The notes under the pieces are model-generated. The model was not told the DNA's origin. It saw nothing but the letters and a program-made list of their open reading frames with translations, and made no database searches. A program made the position numbers and the translations under genes. Source: Larix kaempferi (lineage: Eukaryota; Streptophyta; Pinopsida; Pinales; Pinaceae). Taken from it: a stretch of DNA of 64,000 nucleotides. Shown piece after piece: positions 22,877 through 34,650 of the stretch (within the stretch, counting starts at the first letter, position 1; each line of letters begins with the position of its first letter). The DNA lies in NCBI GenBank assembly GCA_027924585.1, contig BSBM01000307.1, forward strand, positions 14,803,501 through 14,867,500. Reading direction: 5' to 3'.

Positions 22877-24214
22877 ATGGGCAGAAAGTCCAGGCCTAGA
22901 CAAGCCAAGAAGAAAGAAAATCAGTGGAGCAGAGTGGATCTGCCATCACCTCCACAGTTTGATGGCATGAATTTTGCCATGTGGACAAGTAGAATGAGGG
23001 TATATCTACGGTATGTAGATACACATGTTGAATTAAATGATGAAGCCAAAGATGCTTTGGCATTGCATCTCATCCAACTAGCTGTGGATGACAGATTGAT
23101 GCAAATGATTACAGCAGCAAAGACTTCTAAGGAAGCATGGTGCATTCTAGAGGAAGAATGCAGCGAAAGGGGGAGCAACCATAAAGAAACAGCTGTAGTT
23201 GTGGTTCAAGTTGAAGCTGAGAAGAAGCTTGAAGCCTCTGTCAGTCAAACAGAGCACAAGAAGTTTGAAATGAGTGAATCCCACATTGCAGTCAAGCATG
23301 TGGATGTTGTTGAGGTTGAAAAGGAAGCTGCCATAGTAGCAGCAGAGAGTGTGGAAACAACCCAAGAAGGTACAAGCCAGCCAAGTGAGGTTGAATGTGA
23401 TGAAGAGAAGCTCATGAAGAGCAAGCCCAAGAGGGTGGAAGTTTGTGAGTTTGCAAGTATAAACAGCAATCAACGTGCAATTGACAGCCATGAAGAGCGG
23501 AAAACTCAAGAAAAATATGATGAGAAGATTCTCTCAAAGGAAGAATTGCTGATTTTGAAGGATGAAATCAGCTTGATTGATGAATTATTGAATGGAAAAA
23601 CAGCTGAGAAAGAGATTTCAGCTGAAAACAACAATGTGTATGTTGAAAATAAAATTGAAAAAGACAACAGTATCGCTGCAAACATGGATGAAGAGGACAG
23701 TAGCATGAAAGCTGCAAAGATGAGTGAAGAAGGCAGCCATGTAGCTGCAAAAGATGAAGGAAAGGGTGACAGTTTTGCTACAGCAGTTGAGCCAGCTGAA
23801 AATGAGGAGATGGATGAACAGGATGAAGGATGTGAAGATGAAAAGCCAGTTGAAGAGATCTTTGAGAAATGGAGTCCTGAAGAGATAAGGTACTATTATG
23901 AGCTTATGTGGCAGCAAGCCACAGATTCACAGGTTGCTGAAAATATGAAACCTGAAGATAACATGTGGGAACATCATATGATGAAAGCAACTTTGAATTT
24001 CATTGAAGGTGAGGAGTCATGGCAGAATGCCATTGGCAAGTTCGATGACATAGATGGAAGAATGAGACCAAAAGAGCTTGAAGAAATACAGAAGAAGAAG
24101 GTGAGAAAGAAGAAGAAAACGAGAAGGATCGTGGAGTACAAGGTCTGGAGCAAACGGAAGAAAAAGGCCGGTGAAGGTAAAACAAATTTTGACTTGTTTT
24201 GTGACTGTATGTAA
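22877..24214 (+). CDS. Truncated copia-type Gag fused to an acidic tail
   Basis: A 445-codon intact frame; I take the ATG at 22877 because no in-frame ATG precedes it. A basic N-terminus (MGRKSRPRQAKKK) leads into the first part of a UBN2-type Gag, with PPQFDGMNFAMWTSRMRVYL and further on TSKEAWCILEE. After about residue 105 the Gag similarity stops. The rest, to about residue 345, is Glu/Lys/Ala-rich and probably disordered. It ends in a conserved-looking segment (EKWSPEEIRYYYELMWQQA) and a Lys/Arg-rich run. There is no zinc knuckle and no protease. Gag would assemble the particle; the role of the acidic tail is unknown. The open frame and young LTRs suggest recent function. Confidence 0.8.
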   Translation: MGRKSRPRQAKKKENQWSRVDLPSPPQFDGMNFAMWTSRMRVYLRYVDTHVELNDEAKDALALHLIQLAVDDRLMQMITAAKTSKEAWCILEEECSERGSNHKETAVVVVQVEAEKKLEASVSQTEHKKFEMSESHIAVKHVDVVEVEKEAAIVAAESVETTQEGTSQPSEVECDEEKLMKSKPKRVEVCEFASINSNQRAIDSHEERKTQEKYDEKILSKEELLILKDEISLIDELLNGKTAEKEISAENNNVYVENKIEKDNSIAANMDEEDSSMKAAKMSEEGSHVAAKDEGKGDSFATAVEPAENEEMDEQDEGCEDEKPVEEIFEKWSPEEIRYYYELMWQQATDSQVAENMKPEDNMWEHHMMKATLNFIEGEESWQNAIGKFDDIDGRMRPKELEEIQKKKVRKKKKTRRIVEYKVWSKRKKKAGEGKTNFDLFCDCM

Positions 24215-24331
24215 GCCTGGCTGAGACTTAGACCAGCAGGCATAAATTTGAACTGTTGTAATCCCACAGAGTCATTGATTATATGCTTAGCATTTTGTAT
24301 GTAGATGTTTACGGTCAGAATTGCGGGGGAG

Positions 24332-24589
24332 TGTTGGAATGAACAATTCCGACCTTCAAGGTGAGCCCACGTGACTTGTCAATGAAGTAGGTAGTGAATT
24401 AAATAGGGTAGTTGAAGTTAGATTAGTTTCTAGAAGAGGCTTCCCGCCCTCTCTTTGGATTCATCCAGAAGCTGTATACTAGCGTATATGTAATATGTTT
24501 TCTCATTTTTAATATATAGATTGCTGAGCGGTAGAGCTCTGTTCTCAACTTCCTCTGAAACGATTCTGGCTCCCCCTGATACTCTAACA
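24332..24589 (+). repeat. 3' LTR of the gag-only element
   Basis: 258 bp, preceded by a GCGGGGGAG polypurine tract (24322-24331) and followed by the TATAG duplication. Confidence 0.95.
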
Positions 24590-24594
24590 TATAG

Positions 24595-25453
24595 ATCATA
24601 CAGGAATTTATATACAATCCCCCTATTGCTAGGCGCATGAATCCAAAGCATTAATATGCAACAAAATATAGAATTTACATGAGAAGTATGTGGGTTCAAG
24701 CTTACCATCTCTATGCTATATGCCAGAAGTTTTTAACAAGCTTATTATTACCCAGAGATTGGCGGATGGAATCACACACAGAACCATTTAGGTAGATTTA
24801 TGCAGCATCAAATTATAAACATATGAAACAAAAACTTGTACAGGGACATTTCCCTTACCTCTAGGCATTGAAGGGTATAAACAAAGCTCACATCCAGAAA
24901 TCGTATAGAGATTCAATGCCCCAACCTGCACAACAAACCTCGAGGAATCACGCGGGGGGTTCATTCCCCAGGCATGCACAGCGGCATCCCCTCTACGCAT
25001 TGGCATCCTCAGCGTTCCGGGCCATTGCTTCCCCTCTCCCCAACGTGATGCACAGAAACCCCCCCGCGCTCTCCAACACTCCACACCCCCCCAAACACAC
25101 AATGAGCTCGCCTCTTAAAAAAAACACTGTCGGCCTCCCTCTATACCGAAAATACACCTGGAAAAATACTTTGGGCATTTTCTTGAATGGGAAAGGAAGT
25201 CGGTCCACTCCCTCCCAAGGATGCTGCTCATGCTGGCATCCGGTGCCTCACAGAGAGCCCGGAAATAGGTAGGGTGGTAACATAAAGAGAAACGTTTGGA
25301 CTAGGGTTTCTTTTGATTAAAACAATTAAGAGGGTAATCTTTACATATACCCCTTTATACCTAGGTCTTTTGACAAAGCCCTTGCCAAAAATTCGCCTTC
25401 CTTAATATAATACTAAGGCTGGAATAAATATTTAAGCATTTACCTATATAAAT
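24595..25453 (-). repeat. LARD-1 right (5') LTR, second part, truncated
   Basis: Collinear with 7360-7490 and then 13592-14342, and uninterrupted where the left LTR holds the pararetrovirus. At about 24708-24727 it reads straight through the integration point, giving the unoccupied site. Homology stops abruptly at 25453 (tatataaata) without a CA end, so the remaining 1.27 kb was deleted or lies beyond another insertion. Confidence 0.78.
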
Positions 25454-27098
25454 AAGAGCATGCCCGTGACAAAGGAGGCAAAAAAGAGATTTTTTTTTGC
25501 TTGTGCATGTTGACTTAGACTTACTTTGAATGGAAATAAATATTAAAAAGACTCAGTGGAGAACAAAGGCTAATTGTCTTTAGCAATACCTCAAGGTAGA
25601 TACGGATGGAGAAAGAATCCATAGCATTTAACTATGTTTCATATGACAAAAATAACAATGATATTGAAAACCCAGTATAAGTTACAGATTACTAATGAAG
25701 ACACCTTTTGGATCATTAAGCTTTTTGAGATGGAATTTCTATTTCCTTGGTTACATAATATTGATGTAGCATTTGCATTCATGTCTATTCATTTTTCACA
25801 ACACAAGCAAACTTACTGGAACATAGTCGACATCTAGTTCAACTTCATGCTTACTTATTAACTTGATGTTTTGTTCCTATGGCTTTAAGTAAATACATCA
25901 TGTGGACAGTGACAATGATCACAACTATTAACATTGATCACAATTGCAATTGGTAAAAACATCATGTGGGCAGTGACAAAATTAAGCATGAGTATCAAAC
26001 ACCTGAGAAGTGAGAGAACTACATTTGCATATACAATATCACCACAATTAGAAACATGACGATTATGAAAATGATCATAATCAGTTTTCTAAGCATGTGT
26101 GAAACCACCATAATGAATCTTATGTAGATTTATAGAACCACCAGCCATAATAGAAGACAATCATAATAGTAGTCTGAAAATTAGTTGTGCAAAGTTCGTA
26201 ATTACAATCTGAAAATTCTCATAGACAATCTGGAAAGACCCATGATCATTTGTAAAATTTCCAAGATCTTTCATGTGGTCATTGATAAGATTATTGACAA
26301 ATTGAAGACTATTAGGCACTTTGAAACATCACCACATCGTCACATCACTACAATAAGACACATGGTGACTTTGAAAAAATGATCATAACCAGTTTTATAA
26401 GCATGTTTAAAAGCATCATAATCACCATAAGATCAAGATTACATGGTCTGGAATTCATGTCCATGTGCTCCAGATGCATATGACTAGGTATTCCACCCCT
26501 TTCTCTAAAAATTGCAAGTTAGAATTCATTTTCAAATGCTCTAGATTGTGATGAATCTGTTCTCATTTTTCTGCCTCCATCTATTGATCAATGCGAGTTG
26601 AAAGAACCCCATCTACCTTGCCTCTCGCCTCTGCAATCGTGGTCTGCATCTGTCATTTTTTACTGAAAAGCCACCGAAGTTGACTCCATGCCCAACTGTC
26701 CTCTTGTGCTTAACCTCAACCAACCAAAACCCCTTTTTAATTCACCATTTGAAGGTCTAGCCACCACCTTACTAAATAACCCAGCCTATTCAAGCTATAT
26801 CCTGTTGCTGGAAGCGCTAAAGAGAGAGCCCTCTCTATGTTTGGGAAGGCTAGTTCCCGTTCACTAAATATTGGTTTGCAATAGTTACCTCATGATATTT
26901 CCTAGCGCAACCTAGGAAAATATTGAGTGATAACAGTACGTATGTCTAATGGGATCAATCTTGTCTTTGTGAAAGTGACTGTGATTTCTTCATGGTTTCT
27001 ATGGGTGTCGTAGATGGCGAGAGAGGAACTATGATGAATTCCGACCATTGGTGCTAAGGGACATGGTGGAAACCTAGACATTATGAGATGCAGGGCTC
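25454..27098. other. Unassigned AT-rich sequence
   Basis: No domain or repeat pairing is recognised. It contains duplicated short phrases such as 'catcatgtggacagtgac' (about 25898 and 25960). It may be part of a decayed element that carried the mobile-domain gene downstream. Confidence 0.35.
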
Positions 27099-28461
27099 TT
27101 GAAGTTCTTCAAGTGCCCCTTGATGAGGTCATCAGAGTATCTCTTGTGGATACTATTGGATATGTGGGACCCTAATAAAGGGTTCTTCATGGTTGGTGGG
27201 GAGGATCTAAGCATCACTAATCATGAAATCTATTTTTTGATGGGGTTTCCACATCGGGGAGTACGAGAGATGGTCCCTTTGCAGATGGAGGGAGATACGA
27301 TTCACAGTTTAGTTGATCAGTTTTGTGATGGTGACCAGATTCCTCTAAAATCTGGTCAAATTTTGATGAGCCATTCTGAGGGCTCTGTCGGTGAGGGTTA
27401 TTGTGACAACCATGGTGAGAATGTTGGGGGTTGCATCCTCCAATCATATTACTAGATAGAAGCTAGCACTCCTCGAGTGGGTGTTTTCCACTTAGCCAAT
27501 GGCATGGGAGTTGATGCTGCTGCAGACGATGACCAGGAAGATGACAGATCTACAATGGGGATTTCATAGGAGGACCTTCTACTTTAGGAGTGTGTCGTGC
27601 TCATATGTATTTGAGCATTACCCTTCCCTGAGGCCACCTGTAGTGGTGCCTTCAGGGGGGCCTCAAGATCCCCGGATGATGTATTGGGGGCAGATCATGC
27701 CCTGGGATGGTGGTGGGTCTGTGGGGGCCTATTACATCCCACAAATTTTGGATGTGTGGGAGGGGTGGATTGGGAGGATGGAGTAGTATCCATGCAGTGG
27801 TGTGGACTATAGGAGATATTTGGAGCTTCCTCCTCCGAATGGGGGATTCGATGCTTCAGGTATGATTTTATGGTTGTATTTTTATAGTTACATATATTTG
27901 TTGTACTTATTTTATTTCTGCACATTTGATATATATACTCTTATCATGTACTGATGATGGTTTCCCCTTTGTGATGCAGATATTGGTCTTGTACAATAGG
28001 CTCATCAGGAAGGATAGCGGCGACCTCAGGCTAGGGGAGGCTGACTGGAAGCTAGAGCTGGTTTGATTATTGGAGGTGCTACAATAGCTGGAGGAGAAGC
28101 GGTGGGAGGGGCTCCTGTTGGAGGGGCAGTTTCAGGAGGAGATCCTACTAGAGAGGATTTTGCAGGAGATCAGATGGTGGCATTCATGGCTAACCTAGAG
28201 CAGAATCTGGGAACTATGTCTGCGGGGGATGATGATAGAGGTGTCACAGATATTGATGACGACGAGTTAGCGTTGGAACTTCATCAACTATCTAATTTTG
28301 GGTTGTCTTGGAGGCCCATTATGCATAGCTTGGGAAGTGTCCTGTCATGTAGCGAGAGAGGTGCGGGGGGGTGCGGATCCTCTGCCATGACAGAGGACAT
28401 GACAAGGTTCAGGACCAGCTCGGGGACCAAACCCAAGGTAGTTCGAGGAGAGGTTATGTAG
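27099..28461 (+). pseudogene. Decayed plant-mobile-domain-type gene with one intron
   Basis: The first block (27099-27455) reads LLDMWDPNKGFFMVGGEDL then EIYFLMGFPHRG, matching the start of plant mobile domains (D-W-p--xxF-l-G-e-l-T-l-eDiyfitGl). After a TAG and a frame change, 27499-27859 continues with SCSYVFEHYPSLRPPVVVPS and YIPQILDVWEGW. These align in order with the antisense gene of the Tat element (46587-40397, minus). Splice sites at 27860 (GT) and 27979 (AG) define a 120-nt phase-1 intron at the homologous place. Exon 2 (27980-28461) is Gly/Ala-rich with several stops near its start. It is either the relic of an antisense gene of a minus-strand Tat element or a free copy. Confidence 0.62.
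27860..27979 (+). other. Predicted intron of the decayed mobile-domain gene
   Basis: Donor TCAG|GTATGATT, acceptor GATGCAG|ATATTGG, phase 1, 120 nt, T-rich throughout. The Tat antisense gene has a phase-1 intron of 119 nt after the same kind of Phe-x-x-x-Gly sequence, which supports both predictions. Confidence 0.62.
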
Positions 28462-29618
28462 TCGTTGGCCATCATGGGACCCCATGATCCACCAACTAGC
28501 AGGGCAGATTGATATTGTATAGGGCTATGGGCCCCATTTTGTATATGGTTTTGATGAGCCTATGGGAGCTGGTTTATATATGATGTATCTCCCATAAGGA
28601 TGTTTATGTTTTCAAATGGTTGTCAAATTAGGAATCATGATGATTATATAAATGTATCTATAGTATCAAGTGTGACACATAGATATATATATATTTGTTT
28701 GTTGGGTGTGTAGGGCTAGGAAATCGTGTTATGTATCAAGTGCCAATTCAAGACCTAGTTAGCAATGGAGTTCGGGGAATGCATTGGCATTTCTCTGTGT
28801 GTGTGTGTGTGAAGGTAATTATTTCAAACTATTGGAGGATAAGGAGCACATGTAGGAAATTTTGGAACAGGAGTGGGTTGAGGACACAAAATACATTATT
28901 TAGCTCCGAGACAACTAGTTATGAGTCTAGGTGGATGCATAGATGGTGAATTCCCAAGTTGGTGGAATAATGTAAGATACCTATGAAGGAATAATATTAT
29001 GCTTGGTTATTCGGAAGTTCCCCCAATCATACTCCACCAGTGTGGTGGATTACATGGGTGGGGGAGTATATAGCCTAGGCAGTTGATGCAAGATTCTTAG
29101 ACCATCGACTTGCACCGTCCGCATAATCGATGTAGATGTCTAGTGGAGAGTTCATCTGCATAAAGAGGATATAGAATTACTCTCAAAATATAACAAAGGA
29201 AGAAGAAATAAAATTTGACATGAATAAGAATGGAAATAGGAAATGCAGAGTGTCTTCTTTGTGTGTTTGGTGCTGTTAGATGTAGGACTTGCACGTCGTA
29301 CTAGTCCGTAATACCACACATGGGAGGTCATTCGATCATTTAACATGGGGAACCCCAGATGATTTTTAACGATTTTGGAATACATGTAGGTGATCCACAT
29401 CTTCATCGGATGACGACGTATCCCTACAAGTGAGGATGTCGGCCAAGTGGGATTCAGCGTTGATCGTATCTAGTAAGGGGGGTATTTCTTCCTCATTTTG
29501 TGATCCACGTGGGACCATGCTGAGGGAAGCAAGTTGATCTTGGAGTCTCATCATTTCAAGGTGAGTTTCTCATTCAGTATGAATAATGGGTCATTTGAAC
29601 AAGAAGTGGGAGGTCTCG
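28462..29618. other. Unassigned sequence before LARD-2
   Basis: No domain recognised. It includes a short (TG)n-like run near 28798-28812. The last five bases, tctcg (29614-29618), would be LARD-2's left target-site copy. Confidence 0.35.
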
Positions 29619-30263
29619 TGTAACATATCCAAATCTCCACTTTCACATGTGTAAGGATTGAGGTGTAATTTTATTTTTTTACATCAAAAATCAAGGTATT
29701 AGTCATGTTATTTATAAGAAAATATATGTACTTCAATCATAAGTAATATTGCATATAAACACTTGTGCAATCACCACCTTCATCTCAATCCATAAAACTT
29801 ATACATTACACATGATTAGCCATACTTCTATAAAGAATTACCTATGGCTCATCCTCTTCTAACATTTAGTATAATTGTACACCACCAAATACAAAAGTGT
29901 AAGCCTCGAATAACCCTCATGATCATTACACCATCGAAATTCAAAGTAACATCTTAATGTAAACTTATGTAATAGACATTTAACATTCTTTAGTGAAATT
30001 ACTTACCACTTTAGATCACAAATATCCAGCAGAATAAGACACATAAGCTTTACATAAGCAATAGACCAAAATATATGTGTTTCACCCAAATCTATGGGCT
30101 ATGTCCACGAAGAAATGTTGCGTCTTGTATTATTTATCAAATAGAAGGAGTGCACTTGGAAACACAGTTGTTGTAGTTCATTTTCCACTTTCTTAAAGCC
30201 ACTCTCATAGAGAGCATTTCCAAAACAATCAACAATCTATCTTAGAAGCATTATAGGGATTCT
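29619..30263 (-). repeat. LARD-2 left LTR, outer part
   Basis: Collinear with 56550-57202 of the right LTR. It ends in gggATTCT, where the Tat element inserted. Confidence 0.85.
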
Positions 30264-31191
30264 TGTTACAACGTAATCTTCTCCTTGTGAGCATTAGCAT
30301 TCTTTGGCCTATAGGATCCATTTCACTGACTCAGATCCACTTTATATCCTTCAGATACTATTTTTCCCTATTTTTATTCCTACCCGCTTGTTGCATCACT
30401 ATAGCAAGCATACCCACGAGTTGCATCTATATAGCCCACAGGTATCATGTAAAATGGTAAAAATCACTAGTTTATTACTTTTTACTCCCACAAAGCGGTT
30501 ATTGGGTGACCTTTGACCCTCCATCTGCCCAAGTAACGTCTCAATGTGTTCTTTCACCTACCTTTGGGAGGACTATATATTGAGCACATATGGCTTATGG
30601 ACGGGAGGAGAAAGAAGAGCAAGAGAACTCTAGTGGATTTTTGCCCTATCTTGAGTCTACACTCATTGATCCTTGTAGTTGTGAACCCCTTTATTTTCAC
30701 CTTCCAAACTCCTACCATAGTTCAAGTTTTCCGTTCATGGAGGATTGAAGTGGTGGAGGCACAAGTGAATTGATCTAGATCCTGGTTCAGATTGGTTGCC
30801 GGCAAGAGGTTGTTTCACATTGTACTTCTTCTTGTTTATTAATAGAAATACTCATATTCTCATCCATTAATGTTGTAAATGTTGTTTATCTTACATTGGG
30901 TTGCATTTACTTGTTATATCATGGACCATTGCTATTGATGATGTTAATTTCGTTTATATATATTATGTACTTGTTGTATATTGGCTGTCAAGACTAATTT
31001 GCAGATTCAAGTGCACGGATTGGAAAAGCTCCAACAGGGATCTACATCAAACGTTTGGATCGAGTTTGGTTACATTCTCCATTATCTTAGCATTGTCATT
31101 TTTAATAGCATAGTTCTGAGAATTGAGTTGATTTCTGGCAGTCAGCTATCTGTTGTGGTCTCCCAAGCCATAGTGAGTTTTCTCCAACACA
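30264..31191 (+). repeat. 5' LTR of the Tat element
   Basis: 928 bp starting TGTTACAACG and ending CCAACACA. A TATA-like TATATAT lies at 30574-30580 and would be the promoter. Confidence 0.93.
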
Positions 31192-31195
31192 AAAA

Positions 31196-31213
31196 TGGTG
31201 ACTCCGCTAGGGA
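31196..31213 (+). promoter_or_regulatory. Tat primer-binding site
   Basis: TGGTGACTCCGCTAGGGA begins four bases after the LTR. It is not the initiator-Met type. The Tat-like element at 62012 has a related site at the same distance. I do not assign the tRNA. Confidence 0.7.
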
Positions 31214-32831
31214 AAACATCCATGGTTGGGAATTTGTTTGAGCATTAGTCCATAATTAGAGTTGTTGTTTGTCGAAGATCTGTGTCACTGATTGGCCATT
31301 AAGATACTATAGAAAACTTGATTTTTCTGAGCCATTGGACTCTTTGTTTTCCCATTTTCCTTTCCTCACCTGTAGGCTAGCTTAGCTCTGCTCGCATATA
31401 CCTGCCTCTATTTACACTGCTGCTTGCGGGTACCCGCAAGTATTCCTTCGACAGTAGCGTGCAACTCTTCCTTTTGTTGGTTTATGACTATTGGTTGTTG
31501 TTGGGTTGGCTTTGGATGATCCCGAGTCTTTGTTGGCCTATTTCTTGACTGTTCCATGCCTTGGTTGTGACCAGAACCTTCGTTTCTCTTGGTTGAGCCT
31601 TGTTGGTTTTTTACCCATCTTTGGATTTAGCCTTGTTGGTTTTTTCTTTTTGAGCTCATTCCTTTGGCTAAGTCTTACTGTTTGGGATCTACTGGGTTGT
31701 CTTAGTGATCTTCTCAACACTTCAGTTTCTAAATAGTAGGATTTTGCTTACATTTTTCTTTTCTTTATGTTGAAAAATACAAAAAAAATACATAAAGTTT
31801 TGCATTTTCCTTTTGTTTATAAGAGAAAATACAAAAAAAAATAATTACTTTCATGTACTGCATCTTGCATTGAGTGCCTACTGCTTTCATTTAGGCTCTG
31901 ATTGTGCATCGAAAATATATAAGGATTGCATTCTTATTTCGAAATCGTTGGGTTGATTGTGCATGTTAGTGACATTGTTTTATTGGATAGATGAGTCTAG
32001 GATTGGACGATTTTGCATACTATTGAGTCTTACACATCACTAGTTTCATGACCATATCCTTTGAGTAACCACAGCCACTAAAATTAACACTTAATCTTAA
32101 AATTGATTAGACCGATTTTATTTTTAGGGTACACCAACTAGAATAGGTTTAGAGTCTTGGAATAGATCATTGTGAGTTAACAATCCAAGACTACTAGACG
32201 AAACATTAGGTGTCTGACCAGGGAGTGGAGGAATCTATGGTATATATCGGTGTTCTCAAAAAGCTCTACTCAAACCAGAGTTAAGCACGAGGTCACGGGA
32301 GGTTGGTTTAAGGGGTATCCCTCTAATACTAGTTGAACATGGGAGATATTTCCAGGATTTGTTCGTATCTGGGGGTACCAAAGGTTCCTCCTCTTGTGCT
32401 TCGGACTTAGCTACCCTACTCATACGACGGATCCCACCTACGACTGTCCCCCTGAGCATTGGTTATATTGCGGTGACCATAGTTTCCTTACCTAGGTATC
32501 GCATAGGGTACTTGCAGTGGTTATGCTGTTTGTGTCTTGAGTCAGATAGGGATTGGACAGCATAGTTGTGTTTGTACAATGGACTTGACCCTATACACGC
32601 AGTGAAGCCTGGGTGTCTCTATAACTGATTCTATTACCTCCGGCTATAGTTTGGGAGTCTCAAGCCTCTCCTAGGTGAGACATACCAACTCTAGTGTTGG
32701 GAGCTCATTTAGCCACTCTGTTTGTCTGCTCTTGGTTGTAGTTTCTGTAGGTGTGTGCTTTTGATTTACTATTTTTGATCAATAGTTGGCCATAGGATAC
32801 GTTGTGATTTGATTTTCTCTTTGGAGATATC
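31214..32831 (+). other. Tat leader region
   Basis: 1.6 kb of untranslated leader between the PBS and gag, with no long frame and no recognised RNA gene. Confidence 0.6.
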
Positions 32832-34650
32832 GTGGCGAGCAGTCCTACTCTCTGCCATTCCCGTCGGTTAGCTGGTTTAAAACCAGCCGAGTTTTCACGC
32901 CGTGCCGCTCGAGGATGCCGGTGGGCTCCCTTTGAGTCTTCGGATTCTTACGAGACATAGATAGCCGACATTATAACGGCTGCACATTCTGACACAGAGA
33001 ACATCCCCACGATTCCATTGGATGGATTCAAACATACTACAGACACCCCCACACCTCGTGAGGCCTAAGGGGGTGATCCACCTGAGACTCAACCCGGTTC
33101 TATTTGGCCAAATTCACTTGAGAACGATCCATTCGATCCTTCAAAGCTAGATAATTACCTTTATGGGATGCCAACATTACCTGAAGATGAAGATGAAGAT
33201 CCTGCGATCAACGTTAACCCATTCTCATATAGTATGCCTGGTTTCAGTACAGTTGATCCTCCCACTGCTTTTGGTATTCATGCTGGCACTAGTCATGGTG
33301 TTAGCAACACTACACCCACTGGGGGAAATACCCTCGCCGAGGGCACCATGTTGTCCACTCACGCACATAATATGAGGACTAGTCATAATTCTCCTAACAA
33401 TGCTAATCTTGGAAGAAGACCACCTCCTAGGACTACCCTACCCAATAGGAACACTATTCGAAACTCAACTCACCATCCACCACCTAACACACATATCACT
33501 ACCCGTCAACCCAGGACCACTTTCGCAAATGTTAATGCTCCTCCTACCTATGGGGGTGGACAAGTACCACACACTTTTGCATCCACCATTGCTACTAGTA
33601 ATGCTAATGTAGTACGTGGGAATATATCTTATCCTCATGATCATAGTGCCACCATTCCTACTACTAGTAACGCCAATGTTGGGGTTGGGAATGCTTCTCA
33701 TTCTTATGGTCACCACATGACTGCTCATGCTAATCCTAATGTTGGGGGTGGTAACATGCCTCACCATTATGGTCACTACAACTCGGTTCCCGCTACGAAT
33801 AGTACGTATATGCCCTATATTTATGGTGGTAACCCTTACTACAACCCAATCAGTGCTGGCCACTAGTTCAACCCACCTCAATACGGTGCCCAAAACACAC
33901 ATATGCCTGCCTACTCTCATACGGGTCAGGTCAGAGGAGGTTATCAACCTTATGGCCATGGTTAAGCTTATGGTCTTCCAGGTCCTCATTATCAGCCGTT
34001 TAATGCTCATGGTCAAGCTTTTGGTCCACCTTATAAGCCGGTTCCATTCAACCAACCTTTTATGGGAGCTTATAAACAAGCTTTCCAGCCGCAACTCCAG
34101 TTCCTTGCACGTCTGAATCTTACGAATCTTTCAAAGCTCACGAATGATCCAGTGTGTCATGACCCTAGTTGGCCCCCAATCCCTACCAAGCTCCCTTCGG
34201 ACATCCCTAAGTTTGAGGGGAAAGGTGGTGAGGATCCGGGCAATCATGTCACAACATTTCACCTTTGGTGTTCCTCCAACTCATTGAATCATGATTCCGT
34301 TAGATTATGACTATTTCAACGCATCCTCACAGGGGCAGCTGCGAAATGGTATGTGGAGTTTCCTGGGAACACCTATAAGGGATTCAACGAGATTGCTTTG
34401 GTTTTCTTGGACCATTTCCAGTTGCGAGTTCGTTATGATACTGGTACTGAACTGTTGTCTACTTTCCGTCATAATAAGGCCACACATATTTCTGACCACA
34501 TTCAAGAGTGGCGTCGGCGGAAAAGATTAGTGAAAGCCAACATTCCTCCAGATTTTATGTTGGAATGGTTCCTTAAGTCTCTACTCCCATACATTGCTAA
34601 GGATGTTTTGATGTCCGGCATTGTGACTGAGGAACAAGCTATGTTTTGAT
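32832..34650 (+). pseudogene. Tat Gag, N-terminal and central part
   Basis: The frame can be followed from a GTG at 32832 (in the context atcGTGGCGAGC, probably a mutated ATG) through stops at about 32958, 33066, 33864 and 33963. The N-terminal half is rich in Asn, His, Pro and Thr and is probably disordered. The retrotransposon Gag core lies at about 34180-34640: PKFEGKGGEDPGNHVTTFHL, then AAAKWYVEF and FLDHFQLRV, then EEQA at the end. The core would form the particle. The frame is broken exactly at a 38-bp duplication. Confidence 0.8.

Larger units (their letters stand above)
20680..24589 (+). mobile_element. Young gag-only copia-type LTR element
   Basis: A complete 3,910-bp element with two 258-bp LTRs (20680-20937 and 24332-24589), an abutting initiator-Met PBS, a G-rich polypurine tract just before the 3' LTR and a perfect 5-bp target-site duplication TATAG (20675-20679 and 24590-24594). 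I count only three LTR differences (about 1.2%), so it is the youngest datable insertion here. It has no protease, integrase or RT; its single good gene is a truncated Gag fused to an acidic tail. It resembles the plant TR-GAG type of non-autonomous element and would need enzymes from a full copia element. Confidence 0.93.
5278..25453 (-). mobile_element. LARD-1: large coding-free LTR retrotransposon, minus strand
   Basis: Two long homologous blocks flank a 2.9-kb unique middle. The left block is 5278-7490 plus 13592-15608; the right is 18522-20679 plus 24595-25453. Both begin TGTCA on the plus strand. The middle has an initiator-Met tRNA PBS on its right edge and a purine tract (minus strand) on its left edge, so the element is transcribed leftwards. 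The left LTR totals about 4.23 kb. Neither LTR nor middle encodes gag or pol, the organisation described as LARD in Triticeae. A sister copy, LARD-2, has the same parts and lengths. The right LTR stops at 25453 and lacks its last 1.27 kb. Two later insertions split the LTRs. Confidence 0.82.

Noticed and set aside
23147-24267. Minus-strand frames opposite the gag-only element's gene
   Set aside because: Shadows of the Glu/Lys-rich sense frame, giving Phe/Ser/Leu-rich translations without motifs.
32240-32330. Possible 5S rRNA-like segment (around cagagttaagcacgag)
   Set aside because: Only a dozen or so bases resemble plant 5S rRNA. The box A/C promoter and the rest do not fit.
33465-34094. 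209-codon minus-strand frame within the Tat gag
   Set aside because: Arises opposite the Asn/His/Thr-rich Gag N-terminus; composed of Thr/Ile/Arg/Val repeats with no domain. Too far from the antisense mobile-domain gene to belong to it.
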